Source of the DNA: CAXCDZ01 sp963981525
GTDB taxonomy: Bacteria > Patescibacteriota > Microgenomatia > UBA1400 > UBA12108
Length of the DNA stretch: 7,879 bases
Assembly (NCBI GenBank): GCA_963981525.1
Contig: CAXCDZ010000041.1
Span: 1 to 7,879, forward strand
Reading direction: 5' to 3'
A model generated the notes under the pieces. That model was not told the DNA's origin. It worked only from the letters and a program-made list of their open reading frames with translations, and searched no databases. Below, piece by piece: positions 1 through 4,869 of this stretch. Position 1 is the stretch's first letter. Every line of letters starts with the position of its first letter. Made by a program: the position numbers and the translations under genes.

Positions 1-2
1 TT

Positions 3-518
3 ACCCTTGCTGTAATTGGTTTGATTGCATTTATATTCTGGCCTCGCCATGCAAAAGTGTCGGTGAACGACGCAAGCTGGGTGTACACCGTCTATTTGCA
101 AGAATACCAATACAATGCTCACGAGGACTGGAATCTCCCTGCAACTGCTGACAAGACAGGTGAAGAGTCTCGTATACACCACTACGACACGATCATTGAT
201 GGCTATCATGAAGAATGCCATTATGAGAGAGAAGTTGTTGGCTCTGAAACAGTCAGTGATACAGAGACAGTTTGCGAAAATGTGTATAGCCATACTGAAA
301 CCACTACTTACGACGATGGATCTACTGATTATCATGATGTATACACGAATGAATGTCATCAGGAGCCTGTTACTCGTCAGCAAGATGTGTATGGCGATGT
401 TGAGCATTGTGAGCAAGTTGCTGACACCCACGAGGAACCTCGATATGCAACCTGGTATTTTTATCAGATTTGGGAGTGGGTGAACTTATCCCCTGCCGTT
501 GCTAGCGAGCATAACTAG
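3..518 (+). CDS. Membrane-anchored His/Tyr/Cys-rich ectodomain protein, 5' end outside window, ends at in-frame amber
   Basis: The frame is open from the first full codon at base 3, so the gene starts upstream of the window; the TTG at 21 is not a convincing start. The first residues (TLAVIGLIAFIFW) look like the end of a transmembrane helix followed by Pro-Arg-His. The rest would then be an extracytoplasmic domain of about 150 residues. It is rich in Tyr, His, Glu and Asp, has four Cys (in EECHY, TVCEN, NECHQ and EHCEQ), and ends with repeated aromatic positions (ATWYFYQIWEW). From memory, the pattern Y-x3-Y...W-x-(L/I)-P at the start and a C-terminal PYWP segment resembles uncharacterised bacterial proteins that pair an N-terminal zinc ribbon and TM helix with this domain; I cannot name the family with certainty. 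The TAG at 516-518 interrupts the domain, and the same frame stays open to 734. Function unknown. Confidence 0.6.
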   Translation, partial: TLAVIGLIAFIFWPRHAKVSVNDASWVYTVYLQEYQYNAHEDWNLPATADKTGEESRIHHYDTIIDGYHEECHYEREVVGSETVSDTETVCENVYSHTETTTYDDGSTDYHDVYTNECHQEPVTRQQDVYGDVEHCEQVADTHEEPRYATWYFYQIWEWVNLSPAVASEHN

Positions 519-734
519 GAGCCGTACTGGCCAACAGGCTACTTGATTGATGAGAAGCATCGGGAATCTGGACGAGAGGAGGAATACTCTATTAGCCTCG
601 CTACTGAGGATAATAATAAGTCATTCTCTCTTTCTCCTGACTCTCTTGATGAATATCGTCAATACCCCATTGGTTCTAGCTGGACTATAACCCACTCTGG
701 TGGTGTTATTACCGAAATCGAGCCTGCTCAATAA
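519..734 (+). pseudogene. 3' continuation of the preceding gene after the amber codon
   Basis: This is the same reading frame as the upstream ORF, open for 71 codons after the TAG at 516-518 and ending in TAA at 732-734. It begins EPYWPTGYLIDEK and ends WTITHSGGVITEIEPAQ, with a Tyr/Arg-rich middle (DEYRQYPIGSSW). I read it as the C-terminal part of the same domain because it has the same acidic, aromatic-rich composition. The only internal start close to its beginning is a TTG at 543, with no Shine-Dalgarno at useful distance (the AGGAG at 517-521 is too far away) and no -10-like hexamer in the usual place. Independent translation is therefore unlikely. A C-to-T change (CAG to TAG) would explain the split. 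Alternatives are amber readthrough or a sequencing error. Confidence 0.55.
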
Positions 735-758
735 ATGATCCTTCTATTTAGTGTAATT

Positions 759-819
759 CACCCCTCCGAGTATTCGGACTTGTTGCGTATGCAACAGTTT
801 GAAGAAAGGAGGGTGTTTT
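759..819. other. Three-stem folded element with two GTAT-loop hairpins
   Basis: Two perfect adjacent hairpins share the same four-base loop. TCCGA (765-769), GTAT, TCGGA (774-778) is followed after two bases by TGTTGC (781-786), GTAT, GCAACA (791-796). They are enclosed by an outer helix, CACCC (759-763) with GGGTG (811-815). This helix can extend over TCC/GGA with a bulged C, in competition with the first hairpin. On the plus strand it is followed by TTTT (816-819), so it could be a weak intrinsic terminator for the gene ending at 734. The short T-run and branched shape are not typical of one, and the element could also be read from the minus strand. The right arm contains an AAGGAGG-like sequence that the outer helix would mask. 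Confidence 0.45.
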
Positions 820-953
820 GTATCTGTGCGTTGATTGTTTGAGGTGTGGTTGATAGTGTATTGATGTACGATTCTAGTTCGGGTAGTGTAATGTCAAACT
901 CTATTTTTTTGTTCACGAATGAGTCCACTAGCTGACCCCAACATCCCATAGTA

Positions 954-962
954 TGGTATACT
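954..962 (+). promoter_or_regulatory. Extended -10 promoter placing transcription start at the ATG of the 969 gene
   Basis: TGG directly precedes TATACT (957-962), giving an extended -10 (TGn plus a 5/6 match to TATAAT). Six bases later comes the ATG at 969, so transcription would start at or next to the start codon. No good -35 hexamer lies 16-18 bp upstream, which is common for extended -10 promoters. The hexamer sits inside overlapping palindromes: AGTAT-ggt-ATACT (950-962) and GTATGG-tatact-CCATAC (951-968). Confidence 0.45.
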
Positions 963-968
963 CCATAC

Positions 969-1205
969 ATGACTGAAATTAAGCATTACTTCCAATGTAC
1001 CGGATCATACCCTGATCAATGTCTAGTAACAACTGTTACAGGTAAGTATTCTATAGAATTACCTGGTGTAACTGTAAGGGATCGTTGTAAAGGTTTGGGA
1101 ACTTCAATTCCATGCCCGACAACTGCTGTTGTAACAGATATGGAACTTAGCGCTCAACTTGTAGAAATGGGCTTCAATCTCTATTCTATCGATGATCAAT
1201 CATGA
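969..1205 (+). CDS. Small unrecognised protein (78 aa) with four cysteines
   Basis: I do not recognise this protein. It has 78 residues, no signal peptide or transmembrane segment, and four Cys (positions 10, 18, 40 and 49). The sequence looks like a compact mostly beta fold (CLVTTVTGKYSIELPGVTV) followed by a short acidic helix near the C-terminus. The Cys could bind a metal or be incidental. The ATG at 969 is supported by an extended -10 (TGG-TATACT) exactly six bases upstream, suggesting a leaderless transcript; no Shine-Dalgarno is present. The next gene starts 41 bp downstream on the same strand, so the two are probably co-transcribed and may form a functional pair. It lies at the left end of a stretch of small accessory genes. 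It could be an uncharacterised defence or toxin-antitoxin component, but nothing in the sequence shows that. Confidence 0.5.
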   Translation: MTEIKHYFQCTGSYPDQCLVTTVTGKYSIELPGVTVRDRCKGLGTSIPCPTTAVVTDMELSAQLVEMGFNLYSIDDQS

Positions 1206-1246
1206 GAAAGGGTAAGTAACTGTCAAAAAAAGGCTCGTATACACTT

Positions 1247-1510
1247 ATGTATGATCAAGAAATACTCAGTCAAGCACTAGCTGAGATACAAGAACGCACA
1301 GGCTATTTATTTTCCGACGATTCAAGTTATTCAGGATTAGAAGTGAATTCAATTAAGAATACTCTTTTAGCTATTACTCATGGGGGGTATTGTTTGGAAA
1401 ACCTGGATGAAGTTAATAGTCAATGGCTAGAAGTAGGTGGAGAGCCAGAGCAAGTCGATGCAAATTTCGTGGCCTCAACATATATTCGTGAATTACTTAG
1501 TATTGAGTAG
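1247..1510 (+). CDS. Small acidic unrecognised protein (87 aa)
   Basis: I do not recognise this protein. It has 87 residues, is strongly acidic and appears largely helical: an N-terminal helix (DQEILSQALAEIQERTGY), a Ser/Asp-rich turn, a second helix around NSIKNTLLAITHGGY, and a C-terminal helix ending IRELLSIE. No membrane segment or signal peptide is visible. The start at 1247 gives the longest frame. It has no Shine-Dalgarno, and a TATACA (1238-1243) lies only three bases upstream, closer than the six to seven seen at other genes here, so expression from the 969 promoter is more likely. The partner gene ends 41 bp upstream. The first copy of the 27-bp repeat lies 62 bp after its stop. An acidic small protein next to another small gene is compatible with an antitoxin or immunity role, but this is a guess. 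Confidence 0.55.
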   Translation: MYDQEILSQALAEIQERTGYLFSDDSSYSGLEVNSIKNTLLAITHGGYCLENLDEVNSQWLEVGGEPEQVDANFVASTYIRELLSIE

Positions 1511-1572
1511 GTTGTTAGGCGCAGTTATTGCTTAGTTGACAGGCAAAGCGAAGGTTGATAGTTAGCAAACCA

Positions 1573-1599
1573 GGTTCGAATGTACTCCCGCAAGCTACC
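1573..1599 (+). repeat. 27-bp intergenic direct repeat, copy 1
   Basis: This is the first of three plus-oriented copies of a 27-bp sequence with consensus RGTTCGAAYRTACTCCCG followed by YARGCTACY. It differs from copy 2 at 3 of 27 positions and from copy 3 at 5, and alone carries GCAAG where the others have GTAGG. It lies 62 bp after the stop of the 1247 gene and 73 bp before the 1673 gene. A loosely shared CAAA precedes all copies by about five bases. Confidence 0.85.
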
Positions 1600-1637
1600 A
1601 AAATGATATAGTGTGATATAGATTGTTGTTATTGAAG

Positions 1638-1666
1638 TTGATTCCATAATAGTTATAAGGTATATT
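1638..1666 (+). promoter_or_regulatory. Promoter giving a leaderless transcript of the 1673 gene
   Basis: TTGATT (1638-1643) and TATATT (1661-1666) are separated by exactly 17 bp, a good match to a sigma-70-type promoter (4/6 and 5/6). Six bases follow the -10 before the ATG at 1673, so transcription should start at the initiation codon. This is the best complete promoter in the accessory stretch, and it indicates that the 1673 gene is expressed independently of the two genes upstream. Confidence 0.55.
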
Positions 1667-1672
1667 CTGGCA

Positions 1673-2272
1673 ATGGCTATTGAATGGTTAAATAGATTAA
1701 ATCAAATATACGATTATGACATGTCAACACATGTTGTAGGTGGTGCAGTGCGTGTACAACGAATACGTGAGGGTTCTATTCACCGAAGCTCCTATCCTTT
1801 GTCAGGAAATGTACAAGAAGTTGATGTTACTGAATTGAAAAGTATGAAATTTATTAGCAAGGCTAATTCGAAGCAGAGACGAAAAATTGCTAGTAAAATT
1901 AACTGTAATTGGGCGGGAAAAGGAGGAATACCTGAAATTGGTAAAGCTAGCTCTTGTTTTCTGTATATTAATGCAAATAAAATTGTACTTGATTACATTG
2001 TAGAGAGCGCGTCTCATGTTCGTGATGGCGCTCCTGTTATGCATGATCACTTGCGTAAATATGCAGATTGTAATGGTCATGGTATGACCTGTCAGCGATC
2101 TGGTCACATAGTCCCGATGAATATCGGAGGTAAATATGTTGGATGGTTGATGTTGTTTGATGCTTATTCAGGGGCGAATGTACGTCAACAGGAAACAGAT
2201 CTTGAGCAAGTATTTGCTACGTTGATAGCAAATAGAATTATCCCTATTTCCTGTGATGGGTATTTGATCTGA
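1673..2272 (+). CDS. Unrecognised 199-aa protein with GAF-like C-terminal half and a Cys/His cluster
   Basis: I cannot assign this to a named family. The N-terminal ~80 residues are basic and contain a Lys/Arg-rich stretch (SKANSKQRRKIASK, 62-75). The C-terminal half (about 95-190) has the general look of a GAF-type sensor domain: strands around SCFLYINANKIVLDYIV, then SGHIVPMNIGGKYVGWLMLFD (a 'P-x-N-x-G-G-x-x-V-G-x-L' pattern), then a final helix (TDLEQVFATLIANRI). Between the strands lies H124-x-H126...C133-x2-H136-x3-C140, a spacing that could bind a metal ion. No HTH, kinase or nuclease motif is seen. The ATG at 1673 is set by a promoter whose -10 lies six bases upstream. The gene is flanked on both sides by copies of the 27-bp repeat and stands alone as one unit of the array. 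A metal- or redox-responsive sensor is possible but unproven. Confidence 0.65.
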   Translation: MAIEWLNRLNQIYDYDMSTHVVGGAVRVQRIREGSIHRSSYPLSGNVQEVDVTELKSMKFISKANSKQRRKIASKINCNWAGKGGIPEIGKASSCFLYINANKIVLDYIVESASHVRDGAPVMHDHLRKYADCNGHGMTCQRSGHIVPMNIGGKYVGWLMLFDAYSGANVRQQETDLEQVFATLIANRIIPISCDGYLI

Positions 2273-2291
2273 TTGAGCTTGGCGCAAATAT

Positions 2292-2318
2292 AGTTCGAAT
2301 GTACTCCCGTAGGCTACC
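2292..2318 (+). repeat. 27-bp intergenic direct repeat, copy 2
   Basis: Starts AGTTCGAATGTACTCCCG and continues TAGGCTACC. It matches copy 1 at 24 of 27 positions and copy 3 at 23. It begins 19 bp after the stop of the 1673 gene and ends 30 bp before the start of the Fic antitoxin ORF, so it occupies almost the whole space between the two units. Confidence 0.85.
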
Positions 2319-2333
2319 CCATTATACGCAATG

Positions 2334-2342
2334 TGCTAGAAT
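2334..2342 (+). promoter_or_regulatory. Extended -10 promoter for the antitoxin-Fic operon
   Basis: TGC directly precedes TAGAAT (2337-2342), an extended -10 with a 5/6 match. The ATG of the 55-codon ORF follows after six bases (TTGGTT), the same geometry as at 969 and 1673. The -35 region (about 2314-2319) is poor and overlaps the end of repeat copy 2. Confidence 0.5.
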
Positions 2343-2348
2343 TTGGTT

Positions 2349-2516
2349 ATGAAATCACAACTGCAAGTGAAATATGATAAATATCGCAAGTCAAGATCTA
2401 GCAAGAAGACTAGAAGTTCTTTCTTGCGCAGTTTTATGCCGGAGATGATCTATCGCACTACCAAACTCGAAGGCGAACCAGTAACTCGACGTATGGTCAA
2501 TGCTATTTTTCGATGA
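2349..2516 (+). CDS. Small antitoxin of a Fic toxin-antitoxin pair (VbhA-like, 55 aa)
   Basis: A 55-codon ORF (MKSQLQVKYDKY... to ...RMVNAIFR) ends in TGA at 2514-2516. Its stop overlaps the ATG of the Fic gene as ATGA. Residues 37-42 are T-T-K-L-E-G, which fits the Fic inhibition motif (S/T)-x-x-x-E-(G/N). The surrounding segment IYRTTKLEGEPVTRRMVNA aligns by eye with the usual context in class II Fic proteins, 'S-S-x-I-E-G-N-P-L-T'. In known systems the motif Glu contacts the Fic arginine and blocks productive ATP binding. Supplying the motif as a separate small upstream protein is the class I (VbhA/VbhT) arrangement. The N-terminal half is very basic (15 Lys/Arg against 4 Asp/Glu in the whole protein), which might contact nucleic acid. 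The start is supported by an extended -10 exactly six bases upstream. I infer antitoxin function from motif and position. Confidence 0.75.
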   Translation: MKSQLQVKYDKYRKSRSSKKTRSSFLRSFMPEMIYRTTKLEGEPVTRRMVNAIFR

Positions 2517-3121
2517 AGAAATCATCTACAAAGCCCAAAGGCGCTACTTCTTACAAACAAACTGCATTCGGAATAATCCCTAGGTCAAAACTGTTGACTC
2601 TCGAACTCGAAGGAACCAAGAAGGGCCTAGAGTTCTTGAGTGATAGTTGTGACCAGAAACTTACCCCTGAGTTAATTCTCAAACTACACGAGCTCTCTTT
2701 TGGATGGATTTTCCCCGACTGGGCAGGCAAGTATCGCACCATTAGAGTTGAGTATTCTGGCAAAGAAGCTCCCAGTCCTCACTTGTTACCGCAACTTGTG
2801 ACCAGTCTATGTGCAGATCTAGATGAAAGACTCAAGCATATCAAAATCGATAGCATTGAGAGCATTATTGAGCTATTGGCGTGGTTCCAGCATCAATTCG
2901 TGTATATTCACCCTTTTCAAGATTATAATGGTCGAGTTACTCGTATGCTCACAACATTTATCTTACTGGAGATTGGCTTGCCTCCTATCGAGATCAAGGC
3001 TGATACTAAACAGGATAGAGATAATTATCTGCAAGCAATGTACTCAGCTGATGAGGGAGATCTAACTAAGCTAGAATCACTAATTAAACAAGCGCTCGAC
3101 GAATCATTATCGAATATATAA
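2513..3121 (+). CDS. Fic-domain protein, probable AMP-transferase toxin (202 aa)
   Basis: Fic/DOC-superfamily protein. Visible landmarks, in order: LTPELILKLHEL (50-61); FPDWAGKYR (68-75), typical of the segment before the target-docking flap; the flap region (about 76-92); the active-site loop HPFQDYNGRVTR (133-144); and RDNYLQAMYSADEGDLTKL (169-187), the usual C-terminal helix. H133 would be the catalytic base, D137 the Mg-coordinating acid, and R141/R144 the phosphate-binding arginines. Fic enzymes typically transfer AMP from ATP to a Ser, Thr or Tyr of a target protein. Y138 replaces the Gly usual before Asn-Gly-Arg, which is unusual. The protein carries no (S/T)xxxE(G/N) motif of its own; that sits in the small ORF whose stop overlaps this start (ATGA), so translation is probably coupled, and no Shine-Dalgarno is present. 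Repeat copy 3 follows 11 bp after the stop. Confidence 0.9.
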   Translation: MKKSSTKPKGATSYKQTAFGIIPRSKLLTLELEGTKKGLEFLSDSCDQKLTPELILKLHELSFGWIFPDWAGKYRTIRVEYSGKEAPSPHLLPQLVTSLCADLDERLKHIKIDSIESIIELLAWFQHQFVYIHPFQDYNGRVTRMLTTFILLEIGLPPIEIKADTKQDRDNYLQAMYSADEGDLTKLESLIKQALDESLSNI

Positions 3122-3132
3122 CTCCCAAAGAA

Positions 3133-3159
3133 GGTTCGAACATACTCCCGTAGGCTACT
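3133..3159 (+). repeat. 27-bp intergenic direct repeat, copy 3
   Basis: Starts GGTTCGAACATACTCCCG and continues TAGGCTACT. It matches copy 2 at 23 of 27 positions and copy 1 at 22. It lies 11 bp after the Fic stop and 24 bp before the glgP stop codon on the other strand. It thus forms the right boundary of the accessory stretch against the glycogen operon. Confidence 0.85.
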
Positions 3160-3183
3160 CCAAAACATAGCTTGATATATTTG

Positions 3184-4869
3184 TTAGTCGGCACTCATTC
3201 CGTATAGTTGGACACAATAATCTTTGAGCATTCTTGACATTGAGTAGTTGTTTTGGATTATATTGCTGGACTTGACCATCATCTCTGCCCACTGCACAGG
3301 ATAATCATGTTCTCGTTTGGCATACAAGGGAATAATCTCTTGCTCGATAGTGTCGTAGAGTGATTCGGAAATATGTTCGCTATCAAGTATCCAGCCAGTT
3401 TGATCCCAATCTATTTCTTTTACCCAACCATCGTTGGTGCTGCACTGGAGGATGCCGTTGAGAGCTGCTTTCATGCCACTGGTACCACAGGCTTCGTAAC
3501 CAACAATTGGGGTGTTGAGCCAGACATCACTGCCTCGGACTAGGTGTTTGGCGACTTGTAAGTTGTAATTGGGGATAAAAGTTATGTGGTCTCGGAAGCG
3601 ATCACTCCTCGAGAGTCTGACTACTTGCGCCATCAAATCTTTGCCCTCATTGTTCTGAGGATGGAGCTTGCCACCGTAGATAAAGTGAAGAGGAATAGGG
3701 CTTTCTTGGATGATCTTCTCTAGTCGGTCCAACTGCCAGAACAGAGCTAGTGGGCGTTTGTAGGTCACGAATCTACGGGCCCAAGAAAAAATCAAAGCCT
3801 CTTGAGGAATAACTTTTTGGGTCGTTTCCTTAACATATTCTATTAACTCAGTCTTGTCTTGTTGGTGAGCAATCCAGAGATCTTTGCCTGATTGTTCTGA
3901 TAAACCAGCTTGAACAAGGGGTGCTACATGAGACGAGAGCCAGCGGGGAAAATACACTCCATTGGTAATGGGAATCAGAGGATGATTGTGCCAGATTTCT
4001 TGTGCTTTTTTGGCGTGATACTGACTAACTGCACTGGAGCGAGAGGCATTGCGTAGTGCCATCATGTTCATGGAAAATAATGAAGTGGCTTCGAGTTTGC
4101 CCATTTTTATGATTTCGTCAACTGGAATTTCTATTTCTTGTGCGTATTGGAGGAGATAGGTAGAAACAAGTTCGAAGGAAAAGAGATCCCTACCAGCAGC
4201 TACTAAGGTGTGGTTGGTAAAAACAATTTTTTGTTTGGCTTTTGCTAGAGCAGAGTTGATGCTGATGGCTTTGTCGTGCTTGCGATATTGATGTGCTAGC
4301 TCAAGTGACAATAACGCACTATGACCCTCGTTCATGTGATATATATCCACGTTCAGACCCATGGCGTGAAGAATCCTGACTCCTCCAATACCAAGAATGA
4401 TCTCTTGGAGTAGCCGATGTTCTTGATCGCCCGAGTATAGTTGATTGAGAATATGTTGATCTGCAGAGGAGTTTTCCTGAACATTGGTATCAAGGAGAAC
4501 GAGATTGATGTTGCCTATTTTTTTGCTCCAGGCCCGAACTCTTACTAGGCGATTGTTAATAGGCACTACTACCTCTATAGGCTCGTCATCCTTATCCATT
4601 ATTTTGGTTAATCCATTGGCGACAGGATCAATTGTGATGTTGTTTTCGAGTTGCCTGCCGTCATCTGCGATTGTTTGGTTGTAGGTAGAAGCATAGGCCA
4701 GACCTACTCCGACTAGGTTAGCATTGTTATCATTAGCTTGGTTCAAGAGATCACCTGCCAAGACTCCTAATCCACCAGAATAAATGCCATACTCGTTATC
4801 TAGGGCAAACTCCATACAGAAATATGCAACTAAAGGTGAGGGAGTGGGCAGTGTGTCTTGATTAGTCAT
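3184..4869 (-). CDS. glgP: Alpha-glucan (glycogen/maltodextrin) phosphorylase, short form, 561 aa
   Basis: GT35 family, PLP-dependent: releases glucose 1-phosphate from non-reducing ends of alpha-1,4-glucans using phosphate. Landmarks: AYFCMEFALDNEYGIYSGGLGVLAGD (15-40, split here only by context), HMNEGHSALL (178-187), VFTNHTLVAAGRDLF (216-230), ITNGVYFPRWL (301-311), FSWARRFVTYKR (361-372), FIYGGKLHP (396-404), GSDVWLNTP (446-454), and the PLP site EACGTSGMKAALNG (459-472), with K467 the expected Schiff-base lysine. At 561 residues it is much shorter than E. coli GlgP (about 815) and lacks the N-terminal regulatory extension, so it fits the compact bacterial/archaeal 'alpha-glucan family phosphorylase' group. 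It is the last gene of the operon. Its ATG lies inside the 3' end of glgA (8-bp overlap) with no Shine-Dalgarno, and a promoter-like sequence precedes it. Confidence 0.95.
   Translation of the reverse strand: MTNQDTLPTPSPLVAYFCMEFALDNEYGIYSGGLGVLAGDLLNQANDNNANLVGVGLAYASTYNQTIADDGRQLENNITIDPVANGLTKIMDKDDEPIEVVVPINNRLVRVRAWSKKIGNINLVLLDTNVQENSSADQHILNQLYSGDQEHRLLQEIILGIGGVRILHAMGLNVDIYHMNEGHSALLSLELAHQYRKHDKAISINSALAKAKQKIVFTNHTLVAAGRDLFSFELVSTYLLQYAQEIEIPVDEIIKMGKLEATSLFSMNMMALRNASRSSAVSQYHAKKAQEIWHNHPLIPITNGVYFPRWLSSHVAPLVQAGLSEQSGKDLWIAHQQDKTELIEYVKETTQKVIPQEALIFSWARRFVTYKRPLALFWQLDRLEKIIQESPIPLHFIYGGKLHPQNNEGKDLMAQVVRLSRSDRFRDHITFIPNYNLQVAKHLVRGSDVWLNTPIVGYEACGTSGMKAALNGILQCSTNDGWVKEIDWDQTGWILDSEHISESLYDTIEQEIIPLYAKREHDYPVQWAEMMVKSSNIIQNNYSMSRMLKDYCVQLYGMSAD

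Noticed and set aside
765..779. Degenerate fourth copy of the 27-bp repeat on the other strand (GAGTATTCGGAC resembles GAGTACATTCGAAC)
   Set aside because: The match is short, gapped and in the opposite orientation to the three real copies; the hairpin explains the sequence better.
818..853. An 11-codon ORF with three Cys (LYLCVDCLRCG, TTG start) after an AAGGAGG-like sequence
   Set aside because: It is too short to judge, starts with TTG, and its ribosome site is part of the hairpin element.
758..970. A 70-codon minus-strand ORF filling the gap between 734 and 969
   Set aside because: Its C-terminal part is the hairpin element and its start overlaps the promoter and first codon of the 969 gene. 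The only -10-like sequences upstream are weak and I see no known motif. It remains possible, since the middle part looks protein-like, but I cannot support it.
1238..1243. TATACA as a leaderless promoter for the 1247 gene
   Set aside because: It ends only three bases before the ATG, so transcription would start inside the codon; co-transcription from 969 is more likely.
1511..1599. Classical integron attC site after the 1247 gene (GTTAGGC at 1514-1520)
   Set aside because: GTTAGGC fits GTTRRRY, but no partner RYYYAAC is found at suitable distance, and the motif is absent near repeat copies 2 and 3.
1573..1602. tRNA or tmRNA 3' end (GGTTCGAAT followed later by CTACCA)
   Set aside because: The T-loop-like bases are not flanked by complementary 5-bp arms, and no acceptor or anticodon stem can be built upstream; copies 2 and 3 lack the terminal CCA context.
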